Source: Lethocerus indicus (Eukaryota; Arthropoda; Insecta; Hemiptera; Belostomatidae). From it: DNA of 64,000 nt. Made by a program: the position numbers and the translations under genes. The notes under the pieces are model-generated. The model was not told where the DNA came from. It saw only the letters and a list, made by a program, of their open reading frames with translations, and made no database searches. Where the stretch lies: contig JACDQD010000106.1 of NCBI GenBank assembly GCA_019843655.1, positions 372,001-436,000 of the forward strand, read 5' to 3'. Each line of letters opens with the position of its first letter. Positions within the stretch are counted from its first letter, which is position 1. Positions 51,401-64,000 of the stretch are shown here, piece by piece.

Positions 51401-54230
51401 TCGTTTCTGTATAAAACCGCCCTGTTCTCGAGATTTGCGGTATAAAACAGGTGATCCGAGTTGATTTAATAAATTTATTAAGAGGTGACGGGGTAGCTGT
51501 GTGGGTTTATAATATTTAGAACTGATTTTGCACTACTAATCCTATAATACACAGGTTTCTGTTTCTCGCCCTCGTCAGTGGCACTACGTTAGTAATATAG
51601 TGGCCGTCCATGCAATTAAAATCTGAATATTCGGAGGATACAAATATTTTTTTATCCTTTTTCCACGGTAACATATGTTTAACTCTGAAAATTCAATTTA
51701 ATATTTTTAAAAAATATATCGATGAAAAACCGTCTATAGTTCGGATTAATTAAAACTTTTTTAATGCCCAATTGGAAGTTAGACCGGCTATTCCGTCAGC
51801 TGTGTTTCGATATTAGTTTCACATCAAACGAAGCATGAAGAACTTTCATCCTTTTAAGAGAAGTTCTATAATAGTTGAATTAAGGAAAACTGAATTTTGT
51901 CTTTCAAAATGTATGTGATAGCGAATTAGAATGTCGCATTATGATTCTATATAACGTACTTATTTCCGAACGTCAACTTTGTACTAACCTGTGGAATATT
52001 CCATTCGTGTATGTTATTTTAGATATGTCATTTGCAATTGTCCTTTGTAACTTTGTATTAATTGTCCACATATAAATACAAGTATTCACTAATCATATTT
52101 CGAGTTGAGAATTTGAAACGTAGTATATTATATTCGCCAACCGGGTTGTCTCGGAGCAAGTCTCGGTCACGGGTACTTATTTCATTCCATAGTTTACTTA
52201 TGTTACTCCCTTTACCCTTCCGTAATGTAATCAAGTAATTAACAAACGATTTTTGTGCCAACCTTAGTTCTAATATACTAAGCAGGCGTTTGTATAACTC
52301 GAAATACAATTAAACATTGGACAGCTTATACTATTATTAAAGCAGATATATTGTCCAATGTAACGGGCCATTTGACTTTGAAAACTAAGATAGGCAGCCC
52401 AGTCTGCAATACTGTAAAGGTGGAAAACTCTTTATCGTTGCGTAACGATTGACATTGCTCCGTCAATCATACACCACACATAAACCTTTGCGATAATGAT
52501 ATAATGAACACGGTGAAGCAATCGGCCTTTAAGTTGCCATTATAAAACCGATTCCAGGAAGAAACTTAGTTCGTGAAATGGTTAAAAATACAGTAGATTG
52601 TGGTAGTAAACGTGGTGGCAGTTTATTATCGGTTTTACAATTTTCTGTAATCGCCAAGTTTAAAGCAAGACTGGTCTCGGTTTCTCAGGATCATCAGTAG
52701 AATAAAGTTACAATTAAGGGGTACTTGGGAATGTCGGCCAAGCAGTGGTGCTGGCAGGAGTTGACATCAAAACCCGCCTGCGATAATTACCCAGCTGCAT
52801 GGCAACCGCAATGCACCTGACGATTATTTCAAAATGATGTACAGCAATAGTTATATATAATTAAACACTGAGCTTCAATTATAATGGTTTCTTGTCCACG
52901 GAGCCGTGCGATATTTGTGTTTAAAAATGAGCCCTGAAGGACGCCGCTCACGGATAAAAGTAGCGTAACGCCCGTATAAAATATAAGAGCAGGTTTCGAT
53001 AAATTGAACGGGAGTTCAAAAATTACTGGAGATGAAGCCTCGGTACCAGGTAGTGGGCCGAACGTTCATCCAATAACAAAACCTGTATCAGGTTCAAAAT
53101 TCAGATATTAGATCACTTGTCGCGCGGCATTTGTGCCAAAATATTTCAACCTCTGTTCTAATATCGGAGGACGTGTAGTCAGATTTTGAAACATTCGTTT
53201 TGAATTCGTTTTGTTTTTAAACTGACAACCCTTTAATTGATAACAAATTACCGAGTTGTAGAATCGCACACGTCTAATCCGTCCACCTTAATAATTGTTC
53301 TGGGACTCCACGATTTAATAAATATATAACGCAGCATTTAGCCGCTGTATTAAAAATCGCTGTGGTTATTTTTTTTTTCAGGAGCGCTATTTATCTTACG
53401 AATGACAAAAGGCCATCAGTAACATCAGTGTCAGTTACACAGGTAGCTGGCAGCGTACTGCGGCTGGGGCTTATTTTAAATTTTTATTCGCCTTGGCGCA
53501 TCCGCGTCATGAAGAGCGCGCATTGTTCTCCGATCTGGCATCTGTGAAAAGGCCATTTGTCGGTCCACAGGTCCTCCACTGTAGGCTGTCGCGACCGACG
53601 TCGACCATCTCATTAGGCGAGGATTTATGGAGCATTCAAAAATAGAAGGTTACGTCAATGTATGGCCCAGTTATTGCTCGCGGTCTTGTATTAGGTTAAC
53701 TAACATAATCCAATTGCTCGTACAAACACACCAACGAAAGGAAATCCAACTGAACATAAGTTGTACTTTGTTGATTGAAATTACCATTTCCCTGTAATAT
53801 ATTTGTACACTCTTTATGACTCTATACACTCTCATACACTTTAACATTACGTACAATATGTCCTCAGAAATTTAGGAAGAAATATAGGGCGTCAGTGAAC
53901 TAATAGCATGCCTCATTTTTTCATGCCTGATGTGGAAACATTCATAAATTACAAATGTCCACTAAACCCAAATAATTTTTCATGTTAGTTACAAATTCTG
54001 ATTGAAGGAAAATTCAGTCCGTCATGTAATTCGAGCATTTTTCATTTGCTTACATTGCCCTCTTAGACGGACATCAAAAATTTAAATAAATGAGGACATA
54101 ACCTTGGGGAGGGGCAAGAGCGAGAGAGTTTCGGTTACCACTCCCAGAAATTCAGCACATTCTCTTCTTCGTCCTGCGACACGCATCATAATTGAACACA
54201 AAAGACGGCCTCGCTCCTTCAGGAGTGCTA
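48442..54230. other. Noncoding stretch with a GC-rich island at about 48.5-49.3 kb
   Basis: The island contains GGGCCGCCGGGGAC, GGCGGGGCCCTATTAAAATAA, and CTCGCTAATTAAAGG embedded in GC-rich flanks. This mix of high-CpG sequence and homeodomain-like AT cores would fit a regulatory island. The open frame through it (48967-49287, plus) looks like a GC-composition artefact, Arg/Pro-rich without domain. A second GC-richer patch with G-runs lies at 49.7-50.05 kb. The rest (51-54 kb) is AT-rich and empty. Confidence 0.5.
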
Positions 54231-54287
54231 TGCGCACGCGTATACACGCACGCACGCACACACGCACAGACACACACACAAACACAA
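54231..54287. repeat. CA/CGCA microsatellite
   Basis: Mixed CGCA, CACG and CACA units. The Cys/Val-rich minus-strand and Thr/His-rich plus-strand frames here are repeat artefacts. Confidence 0.85.
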
Positions 54288-56668
54288 GGAGCACAATGAA
54301 CTTCACGATGATAGCTGCTCAGTATACGGAGGGAGAACATGCATAATGCGGGCCACAGGAGGGTGTGTAACCCATACTGTTCGGTTAACAACAAGTGCTG
54401 TAACCGGATTATTCTTGGACACAAATTTTTTGACACAATCCATAGAAACAAATGTGCTGGCGCTTACAATTAAATAGAACTTACACGCATCCGCATTGTA
54501 CAATAAGGCGGGTTAATTATCTCATGAAAACATGGAGAATTTCAATAACTTCAAACATTTTTTTGATATCCCGACAGAATATCATCACGTAATATCACCT
54601 GACATACTGTCTCCTCACAATCTCCCTCATACGAAGATCGAAGCATTTATGCATCTCACTGCTATATAATACCAGTGAAAAATGGGAAAAGCCAAAATGA
54701 TCAGTTTGATCCAAAACGAAATGACGTCGAGAAATCAGCTCATCCTAGTTTTGTGGTATCATGACTATGGTTAATTATGTGCATAAGAACCTCACTACGA
54801 GGAGGCTACTGAGGATGGTGAGAAACCGGAAGTGGTCGGAGCGTCTATTTCCGGAACCCTCGCCTAGTATTAAAATAAATGACTGCGTTCGCAGTCGGTT
54901 AAAGTGCGCAGACACACGAAGTTGCCATTGGATAAGTATCTCGACTCGGGGAGGATATAGATAAAACATTCGAGATAAGATAAAACCGTGTTTTATAGGT
55001 GGCAGCGAGTAGGCAGGTAGGTAGGTGGGTATTAGAAGGGGGGACGTTAGAAGTAAGACTGAAGGGTGGGGCGGGTCATTAATCACCGGGAGCGGCAGCC
55101 AGCCTCTCAACGAGCACACACATTCATTCGCCTCTCCCAACTCTCTCCTCTGTCCTGCCTAAGTTTTATCCCGGTCCCATAAACAAAAACAACGGGCCGA
55201 CGTCGGGGGCGGGGGCGGAGAAAATTTTCAGAATTCTCCCGGCTGGGGGCCACAACTCTATTGTCGGCCCGCCTATTCATCACCCCCCCCGCCCTCCAAC
55301 TACGTCCAAAAGTGGTTTTTGAGTCCTCTCGAGAGTTCATTACAGTTTTTTGAATATCAGAATCGAATATCGGTTGAATCGGTACGCACATTCTCGCCGC
55401 ATTCCGCTTTACGCGCGTAATTTTTCTGCTTCATAATTAGCGCTCACTGGCGATGGCAAAAAACCGGTCTGCGATACCATCAAGTCAATTGAAATTGTGA
55501 TAATGTTTTGACGAATACGTTTTGACTTTCACAAATCCTAGATCCTAGACACAACAGAGTAAATGAATGCAACACGAATTACATTGACCTATAATGTAAG
55601 TAATGCGAGCGGGAATAATTTATGTACAAGGTTGTTCATCTATTGCTCGTCCGAAACTAGAGTAGAGCCCGCTTTTAAGATATCCATCAGGGGCAATGAA
55701 AGGCCGCCCTAATGTAGGCACAGGATATAGGTAAGGCTGATTTTTTTGGAAAGCCTTTGAAGCCGGATCAAAGGAATGCAGGCTGCAGGTGAATGTCGTC
55801 ACTGGGGGGTGTTCATCTGCGGTTGGAGGGGCCTCGGTCCCAGCGGAAAATAATTTTTTAATCCGGCCCCTCTCGCGGATTTTACAAGTGATTTGGGAGA
55901 AAGGTGAACCGGCGAGCGGCCGAGGAGGTTGAGGTTGAGGTTGAGGTCGTGTCATTAACGGAATGAGCCCGGTGACACTCGTGCTGATTAAAAGGGGCCC
56001 CGCCGCTCCCTGAAAAGAAGCCCTCGGAGGGAAAAGAGAGAACTGGAGAGAGGGACGGCTGGGGATTAAGAGAGAAGATGAGAGAACAACACCGGCGGCT
56101 CTCTCTCTCCCGGCCTTCTTTTCACCTGATCTGCTGCACCCGACCCCACCCCTCCGACACTTGTAATGCGTCTCTGTCCGTTTCCCTCATTTATCTCCCT
56201 CGGGTCTTCCCCATTCTGGATGGATATCCCGCGACCCGGGACCTCCATTCACCGCCGGCCGACAAAATCCCGGTTCATTCTCGGAAATGAATAGAACTTT
56301 AAAATGTCAGTTTGTACTTCTCGATTCCCCAGGTTCCAAAAAGAACAAGAGTAATTTTAATATGAATTAGTTAGTGAACGATATGCGAGAGGAAACCGTG
56401 CGGGTTAGTATCCGTGTAGACTTTCGATGGGAGGACAGGTGCTGTAATAAGGTCGTGTGCGCTTAGGATGTGTGTGTTGAATTGGGCGAAAAACTATTTT
56501 GAGGACATCTTGTAGTTCTGTAACATATCGATGGTAAACACAAGAGTTCGTATCGTTCATTATTATAATTCATTAAATTGTCAACAAAGTTTACCGTTAA
56601 TAATATACGGTGGTACTTTGTCGGAACTTATCGAAAAAGGATGGATGGCGGCCTAAAGAGAGAATTAG
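54288..56668. other. Noncoding stretch with GC-rich and purine or pyrimidine tracts
   Basis: AGGTAGGT-type repeats lie near 55008-55030. A GC-rich island at 55.06-55.3 kb has a C-run near 55283. GAGGTT is repeated about four times at 55925-55947. A CT-rich and CpG-rich patch occupies 55.95-56.28 kb. Open frames in these patches follow composition and show no domain. Confidence 0.5.
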
Positions 56669-56669
56669 G

Positions 56670-56882
56670 TAGAGATGGAGAAATTCGACGCGGCGGGTGA
56701 CCTACAAGTACGTGTCATGGGCGACTTCCGTCCAACCGGGCGAGTGGAGCATGAGCCTGTTGTTCCCGGTAACAGGATACGGATCGCTTAGTGCTCATCT
56801 GCAGAGGCGAGGCTTGGGGGAACACGTGCTGCGGGACTGCCCGTTTTACGATGAAACCGGAAGAGACCTTGCGGAGAGATAG
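56670..56882 (+). pseudogene. Non-LTR retrotransposon ORF2 C-terminal fragment (R1/LOA/I-like)
   Basis: From 56673 the plus frame reads RWRNSTRRVTYKY, then LLFPVTGYGSLSAHLQRRGL, and EHVLRDCPFYDETGRDL before a TAG at 56880-56882. The order W..(N)S..R.TY.., then TG(H/Y)G....HL.R.GL, then EHVL.DCP.Y...R is the classic region between the reverse transcriptase and the C-terminal zinc knuckle in R1/LOA/I-type ORF2 proteins. The CxC half of the knuckle that should sit between GL and EH is missing, leaving only H-x4-C, so a dozen or so codons appear deleted. A frame stop lies directly upstream. No ends or duplications were located; it is a dead fragment. Confidence 0.7.
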
Positions 56883-57587
56883 TTGCAGGCGCCTTTGGAC
56901 ACGAAACGCTCAGTGTTCGCAGGACAATTCGCGCAGGAAGGATTCATTTTTCCCAGAGATCTTTGGACAAGCGGATTAAGGTCCTCCAACGGGATCGTCT
57001 CAATGTGGCGGGATAAGAAAGATTTTCGGTACGAAACCAGCGGTAAGAATGAGACCACAATAAAGAGGAATAAATTAGTTCAGAAGTTAAAGCTAAAGAA
57101 TCAGTCGCCAGGCCATATTGGCAGTAAAACTTATACATATTCCATCCAGACGAGAGAACGACCCAAAAAAAGTAGAAATGCAGGAGGATTGCGAATACGG
57201 GTGATTCGATGCTCTTATTTATTCTTAGTAAGATTATGTGGTTTCATGGGGAGTATTATTATGATAAAATATTTAAAAACACTTATTAAGTTGATGTACG
57301 TGAAAATATGCGCTATTTACGTAAATTATTTGGTATCAGTGCGGTTTAAATTTTCATTAATTTGCCAATGTGAATTGACAGCTTGCCACATAAGAATGTG
57401 CACATATAGGGGCACCGCCTTGAATGCAAGTGGAGTAATTGAGGGTTAGCAAACAGACTGAGATTTTATTCGTAAATAAAATTACATATAGGTTTATGGT
57501 TTGGGAGCCCCTAGTCCTGGTTAGGCAGTTGTATCTTCCGGGGTGGCCCCCCTGCACTCATTTGCCTACCGGTCTCTAGGACCGGCT
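56883..57587. other. Long open frame (56883-57449, plus) without recognised function
   Basis: The frame is open for 188 codons after an apparent TTG start, the longest in the window. It begins right after the retrotransposon fragment, and its first part could be frameshifted continuation of that element. The second part (from about codon 100) is AT-rich and hydrophobic (YLFLVRLCGFMGSIIMIKYL) and looks like chance translation of AT-rich DNA. No start context, splice site or domain supports a gene. Confidence 0.3.
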
Positions 57588-57640
57588 CACTCTCACTCTC
57601 CCCCTCCCTCTCTCCCTCTCCCTCCTTTTCCCTCTTTTCT
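57588..57640. repeat. CT-rich simple repeat
   Basis: CTCTCCCCCTCCCTCTCTCC and onward: an imperfect CT/CCCT polypyrimidine tract at the start of a GC-richer block extending to about 57.9 kb. Confidence 0.85.
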
Positions 57641-60278
57641 GTTTTCGCTGGCGGGCTGCAATTAAGGTTGGTAGCTCGTTAGGGGAGTGGAGAGCTGCCC
57701 CGAGCCGGAGTCAGGTGCACTTCAGCCTACAACACCCCTCCTCCCCGTCCCCGTCGTCCCAACTACCCACACCCTCTCACCCTTCCACCATAGACACCAT
57801 AAGGTGCGCCGGTGAGTGCCGCGCAAGCCACACCTCAGACGTCACGTTCTCTCTTCCACAAAAAATACACCCCCAACCCGGCACTGGAGAGCCCACTCGA
57901 GACCCTTAAAAATAAGGAACGGCAAAATATAAACCAGGCCAAATCTCCAAATGTTTTAATTTGAAGGCTCCCATGTCGAAATATATTTTGGAACGGCCAG
58001 TCATCATAATATTTCCCTGTAAAATTCGTGTTGTCTTCTACGTCAGGACACAGGTGGTAGCGTTATCTCAAAATGTAAATAGAATTTTCTCCATTAATGT
58101 GGAGAAATACAAATTTCTCCGGAAAATTAAAATTCTCATTCATAATTTTACGAATTCGGTAACGATAGATAATTCCCGGGATATTAATTATTTTTCTCAT
58201 TAAGTATAGAAGTTTCCTAAAATTCGGTCGCATTATATCGTTCGCTTTATTAATGAAGCAAAATTCCTTTATAATTAAAACCCCAAAATCGGTGGCGGCT
58301 GTCAAACTCTTGTTTTAATTTTTAAATCTGCGTTTATCTCCTCGATAGGAAAAAAGTAAAATAATTCCCCAGGGGGCGACATCGTTAAGGCAGATACAAT
58401 TAAACCTGATGTATTAAAAAAATCCGTAACAAGGTACCCGGAAGGGTATCGATCGAGCCTTCGCCTCCCAATTAATTCTCTTTAAAATTCCTCAGAATGA
58501 TTAGGATTGAGGCGGATAAATTATTTAGACCACGATTTCAGCCTCCGCCTAATTCTACTTCAGCGAGTTTCATTGTAACAGTATATTCTTCTTTAATGGG
58601 AACTTAAAATCAGAAATCATGAGGTTGCAATATGGTTATTACTAATACTACAAATTTACATTTGGAAAAGGACATTAATTTCAGGTGTTATGTGATATTT
58701 TATAATGTGACTATTGTTTGCGTACGTGTTGTTATAAATACGTTTTATTATAACAAATAAAAATATTTATGTATATATCTCCTCAGTTTCTATTTTTAAT
58801 TACCATTGTAATTAATTATAGTGTTCCGAGTCATTTTTTTACTCAATTTTCTACAGGAACTTCAAGGGGTAATAAAGAATCGAATGAATTGTTTAATGTC
58901 GAGCGACTTATTGCCTTTAGGTTTAAAGCGTACTATATTGCCTGTAAGTATTAATTGATGAATGCGGCAACATTTATTATTTATTTTTTTTCCAAGTTGT
59001 TTAACAAGAGGGCTCTGTTGTCGGGGTCTTTGAGGATGTCATGGTCTAGCACCATCCGATATTGTTCCGCGGACAAGGCCCGTCGACAAAGAACGGGCCA
59101 TCCTACCCTTTTGAATCCAACGTCATACGATATTGACGACCTTCAAAGACAGGATATGAGATTTTTTTTCAGGCTAAGAGTATATCGCTTACACTTGCAC
59201 AATCGAGCCTTTATTTAATTCTGTTTTCCAACGCCATAACGGTATCGTCCCACTCGGCGCCTTCAACGACAATTTTTCATTACGTAGCAATTTATTTATC
59301 CGTTTTCTTTAAAAAAAAAACAAAAAAAACTGATGAATACATCGGCTTTTACGTTTATTGGAGTATTATATAGCAATGATAGTAGTGCCTTCAATGCTTC
59401 GGATTATGGTTTAGCTCCAAGCTAGATTGATAGAAAAATGTTGCCAAACGTTAGCAACGTATAATAGTTAAAGGTTTAGCCTATAAAAAATTTGTTTCGA
59501 TATAATTGAATAAAAAATTTGTTGTTAAATAATCAATTTCGCCGTGAACAGTCCCATAGATCCTGTACCCTCCGGAATTCTAGCTCTCGATCGAGGCCGT
59601 GTAGCTCACATAGTTTAGGGCCTGGAATGTTCCGGTGTCGGTATTTCACCATTGTCATTAGCGTTCCATTAGTAATCTAGTGAGTATACTGGAGTTCCAA
59701 TCCTTTAATAAGTTGAAGTTTACGGCGTATTGCTCCCATCATTGAGTTATGTTTTTTACAAATACTTCATTTCATTTGAATTTACGGAGGATATTTTTCA
59801 ATATACGAATGTATGGTCATAATACAAGCATATCCGAGCATATAATTGGATAAATCGGGCTTAATAATCCCCTACCTTCCCTCATTATATATGGGCATTT
59901 CACTAGTATTGAGAACGACCATCGTATTACTGCAGCCTTTAGGTAGGAACACTGCAATTTTTGATATGTATTGATTATATTTGAGTTGTTATTTATTCAT
60001 TGACTTAGTGATTGGCGCACACAGTCATTAATACCCTCTGAAATAGGTTAGGGATAAATTGTAATTGAAAGAAAATTCAGAATTCGCTTAACGCTGTGGG
60101 AAGAACCTCCTTTGGATTGACTCCCCGCTATTCTGGGATTTTTCGTGTGTTTGGAAACCACTTGAGCGGGTTCCACTGGAACGGTTTTCGCCCTTTCTTT
60201 CTGTGGCCCTCTCGGGTGCTGTCATAGTGATTCAGCTGAAATATCGCGCATTTAATTTAACATAAAATCATGAACACA
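57641..60278. other. Noncoding stretch, nothing recognised
   Basis: A GC-richer part to 57.9 kb is followed by AT-rich DNA. A small hairpin, TTTCTCCA/TGGAGAAA with a 6-nt loop, lies at 58086-58107. Short open frames near 58.8-59.2 kb lack domains. Confidence 0.5.
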
Positions 60279-60305
60279 ATCATAAGATCCAGGATCATAA
60301 GATCC
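60279..60305. repeat. Short tandem repeat of ATCATAAGATCC
   Basis: ATCATAAGATCC occurs at 60279-60290 and 60294-60305, a 15-bp period with AGG between. GGATC and GATCC around the second copy give it dyad character. Confidence 0.75.
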
Positions 60306-61226
60306 TGTTTTCCGAACAACAAAGTGAAAAATATTCTTAGAAAAAATCTATTAGAATAATGACTGGATTTTCAGTGTCACGAAAGTCGTGCTTTCCCCAA
60401 CAAAAAATAAACATTGAAAAGTTGACCAGTAGATGGCTATCACGAGGCATTAAGCTCTTGACCGTTTATTTTATGGAAATCCTCAGAAAGCTGGCGTGTT
60501 TACATAAAATGATACCCCGCCCCCCAGGGTACTCTCGCGTGAGGTTAAATAGTCCTTCTCTTTCTTCTCGCTTGATTTTTCCCCTCACAGAAATGTTTAA
60601 AACTTATAAACAGGAATAACAATTTCCGCTGACCATTTCGGCTCGATTACTCAGCCTAATGAATAATCGGAAGGAAGTTGGAGTTGGAGAAGTTTTTTGG
60701 GAACCATTTTTCAAATACTGGCCTGACATAACTCGGATAGATTTTTTTCATTTATTTTTCTCCAGATATAATAATGACAATATTGGGCGTTGCTAACCAA
60801 ATCTGCTGTAAAACATAGTCATTGCAAATCCGATATCATGTAATACTGACACTGTTGTAGTGGAATCAACAAGGACTTGAAACAAAAACACAGTTCACGT
60901 CCTCCCATTAATAGTTTGGCCACTAACACGGCATAGGGCTTCTTGAGGGGTCAATCGAATACCCTGAGGCAAGCCTTGATACAGACATATAAGCCCATAT
61001 AAGTTAGTTTCAAAAGTTACACTCGCCCGGGGTGTGCGTGAGGCGGAACGGGGACGTCCTCTCCACCGGCCGACACTGCAACTAACAATCCAAAGTTCCC
61101 AGAGAAACTGGACATAATCCGGGCTGAAATACGGGAACTACTTGAAGAGGGTCAAGGACAGAAATATGTCAACACACCGAGGAAAACTCCCGGCAGTTTT
61201 TATTCCTGGCATTCTCGCCATTGGCA
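60306..61226. other. Noncoding stretch, nothing recognised
   Basis: A plus-strand open frame at 60359-60619 has no recognised domain. No repeats beyond the tandem copy upstream were seen. Confidence 0.5.
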
Positions 61227-61274
61227 GAAATTTCCTTATATATAAATTTCAGCCACCTAATAATATATTAGGTG
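61227..61274. repeat. Two adjacent short inverted repeats
   Basis: GAAATTT/AAATTTC (61227-61233 and 61244-61250) is followed directly by CACCTAAT/ATTAGGTG (61254-61261 and 61267-61274) with a 5-nt loop. After them GTGTGAC is repeated twice within about 25 bp. This might be the end of an old DNA element, but no partner end was found. Confidence 0.5.
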
Positions 61275-64000
61275 TGACATATTAAAGTGTGACGATTTGT
61301 CTCAGGATACTGCATGTATTTAATGGCAAGAGAGCCTGCAGAAGAAATTGTCAATAATCGTGAAGTAAACTGAACACCCTGTGTTATTTGGCGCCCACGG
61401 AACTACCTTAGATTATGATAGTTTATAAGTTCATAATAAGGTTTCCTTCCTATACCGACATGACATCCTCTTCGCCCTTATACTTCCTAATTAACTAAGA
61501 CTGGTGTTATTGAAGTCCCATTTGTAGTTTATATAAATATCTAGACTTCAGCTGAATTTCCTCATTCCATTTCAAAAGAAGGGGAGCATCTTCTTCTTGG
61601 AGAGAGGGGGGAAGTGACTAATTTTAATTTAAAATCGAGATATCTCTAAGTATGAATCTGTCAATTCTAAAGGTCCATTGAAGGGGTTAACTCTCCCTTT
61701 TTTTTATTTCGTCGCCAACTGACTCCGTTGGCCCACTTTGATCTCGGCCCTTATCCGATGTTGAGAATGCTCCCTTTAATCATGAAAGGTCCTAAAGTGA
61801 ATTTTAATGAAGTCAAAAATCATAAAGAAAACGCCGCAGATCGACTTTTTATCTTTCAATTCGGCAATGTATTATGAAATATTCATTCCAACAGTCATGG
61901 GACATTAAAATGCGTTGTACGGATATTGTAATTTCTGATATTTACAGTAGACGATTAGTATCTACATAAAAGTATGTCTCTAGTCGTAAGTGTGTATCTT
62001 TTTTTCAAGTTTTATTCATCATAATTACTGTTGATTACTAGTTACGGTAACATTGTCGACAATTGTTATATTTGACCGATTTAAAAGTTCGTCATGTTTT
62101 TAGAACAAATAAATTTATAATAAATGCTTTATCGTTTGAGATGTGTATCAATTATAACATCAGTGAATTGGCATATCCTTTGTTGGACTCGATATTTTAC
62201 ATTTTTGGCATATTCTCCTTGTCTATTGGAGCAGCAAGTTGGACTGTCGTTTCCAAGAGAAATGTGTTATATCTACTAACAATTTGTATACCAAACTGAT
62301 CTAGTTTAAATAATGGCAACTTAAAAGTGAAGAACTACAGGGGTAGGTGATAAAATTGGTCCATCATACAGTGACACTCTATTGAAAAACGGAAATAATG
62401 AACAGAACCCTTTGTAAGAGGACATCTAATATTATATCCTTTTTATTCGTGGAATTCCATAACTCAGATAAGGAGCGGTGTAATGTATATAGGGCTCGTT
62501 ACAAAGGGGACACGGAAAATACAAGGGGGGGTGGTTTGGTAGGGAACCGTCAGAGGCGCTTGTTTCTTCTGCCCTAACAAAAGGAAGCTACTCTGTCCTT
62601 AAACATTTTGGTTCAATACCCTTGTCTTAACGCCGCGAGCACGAAGTGTAAACCAACTCTCGTATAAAATAGTAATAATGTTCCTAAAGGGCTCAAAACT
62701 TAATAACTTCTTGACACGTCTCCGTCGACAAAATTATAGACCCCGGGGACGAATACCCTGAAGGAATGTTATTCCTGCCCCTAGGCGTACACCCTGATTG
62801 AATCATACTATTCTAGTAAAGGTTTTGTGACGTATGAGAGTTCATGTTGTATGTTGTGTATACCGTTGAAAATATAGATGCAGATTTTATAAATGTCTAA
62901 ACAGGCCGTAATTATGAAGTTCAGCATATGCTCGCATTACGTTTTTCATATATCTGGTAGTATGTTCTTTCTTTTCGGGCATGTTTTCCCCTAGGAAGAA
63001 TCTCAAAGGACCATTGGATCCGTTCTTCAATCGGATATAAAGAATTCTTTTCGTCTGTTTCGAAATGTGAACTACGTTAAAAAGTAGTATGTGGACTATA
63101 CCCAAGTTATTTTCTCGTAAACTGAAATTCTGCATTAATGAAAGGCCTCAGCGCACGGTGCTGAACATAATTTGAACACTTTTGAATTTTATTTTAGATT
63201 CATATATTGTAATTGGGGCCGGCGATGATGAAGGGAAGTGGTGTGGACAGGATGTCCTTTAGGGGTAGACCAGCCGCCGCTTCCGGTCTCTCCCCCGCTT
63301 TCCGATCAATTTGTCACGCTCCGTTGAATCCACGATGAAACAGAAATCCATCCTTCCTTCAAATAGCTAGCATTAAAATTTTGTTTATCCGTGCTAAGTT
63401 TTGACCAGCGTGTTTGCTAACGTTTTATTACTGTTCAAGCAGAAGAACCTGTTACAGTGTCATAAAATATAACCTAGAGTAATATTGTAAAAACCGCAAT
63501 AATATTGAATCCGTGAACCGGAAATCCTTAACGGTGTATGTATGGGACATGCGCTGTCGACCGTGTATCAGATATAAAACGCTACCTGAAATAAAAGGGA
63601 GAAAATAAAATGTATTTAATTTTTAAAATCTGACCTTGTGCCTAAAATGTCAGTGAAGATGAGCGGCGCATGACACCAGTTGTAAGCAACCTAAATCAAC
63701 CGGGATTGCTCAATTTCCTGCAATTCGTTTACAATAGTGCAACAACTGTTGTAGCAACAATAGTGCAGGCCACCCGTTCAGTCGGCATCGGCGAGATGGT
63801 CGCTGATGATTACCGACCCGTTCGGCCTTCCACCACCCATCACGAAAGTAATTTTCTGGCTACCTATCAGTACTGCACTGTGGACAAATTAAGCCCTACT
63901 CGACACGAGGTTTTCTAATCTATTTAAGTATTTCCGGAGACAAAATAATACGTGGAGAATGAAAGGAAATACCTTCAAAGTCATTTCATGTAAAAAAACC
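61275..64000. other. Noncoding stretch, nothing recognised
   Basis: AT-rich DNA with a GC-richer patch near 63.2-63.3 kb. ACAATAGTGCA is repeated at about 63731 and 63758 around an ACAAC-T-GTTGT dyad. The plus-strand frame there (63670-63918) is probably chance. No exon or mobile element could be supported. Confidence 0.5.

Noticed and set aside
56883..57449. 188-codon frame, the longest in the window
   Set aside because: No ATG start (TTG), first part abuts a dead retrotransposon fragment, and the second half is AT-driven hydrophobic sequence without a recognised domain.
1..64000. Search for conserved insect microRNAs (let-7, miR-1, miR-9, miR-10, bantam, miR-124, miR-184 and others)
   Set aside because: No recognisable mature sequence was found by eye on the plus strand; the minus strand was checked less thoroughly.

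Overview
The window reads as eukaryotic and very probably arthropod, most likely insect, nuclear DNA. It is moderately AT-rich, has no long open reading frame on either strand, and carries TA, CA and GA microsatellites. It also holds decayed non-LTR retrotransposons of the Jockey type and of an R1/LOA-like type, plus a hAT-type non-autonomous element. The Jockey C-terminal protein motifs are of the kind common in insects. I cannot assign an order or species from sequence alone. No bacterial or phage gene organisation, CRISPR array, operon, rRNA or intact tRNA was seen.

Only one stretch looks like a cellular protein-coding exon. It lies on the minus strand at about 16122-16308, ends in a clean GTAAG splice donor, and contains an ATG in a GCCGCC-ATG context at 16203-16205. 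Upstream of it (16390-17160) is a CpG- and GC-rich region with GA tracts, a G-run cluster and an initiator-like TCAGTT. That fits a promoter and 5' UTR of a gene transcribed leftwards. No other exon of this gene is recognised in the 16 kb to its left, so the following intron would be long. The gene was not identified.

Layout: 1-16100 is noncoding (presumed intron or flank) with some GC-rich islands and motif clusters. 16120-17160 is the candidate first exon(s) and promoter. 17200-21370 is AT-rich and apparently empty. 21379-21570 is a 192-bp hAT MITE with a perfect 8-bp target duplication, followed by a polypyrimidine tract near 21.9 kb. 22-37.7 kb is noncoding. 37.7-40.9 kb holds several diverged local duplications. 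42.0-44.7 kb is a graveyard: open minus-strand frames of unknown origin, a possible DDE transposase remnant, and a 5'-truncated Jockey copy with a 10-bp target duplication. 44.7-56.6 kb is noncoding with GC-rich islands. 56.67-56.88 kb is an R1/LOA-like ORF2 C-terminal fragment. The remainder is noncoding.

The overall picture is a gene-poor, TE-poor landscape with alternating AT-rich DNA and compact CpG-containing islands around one candidate promoter. Such layouts are often seen around developmental regulators in insects, but that reading is inference. The most interesting structure not explained by ordinary annotation is a three-copy diverged repeat at 39.16-40.87 kb. Two of its copies align with a constant 1551-bp offset over about 150 bp, with only a 1-nt local shift.
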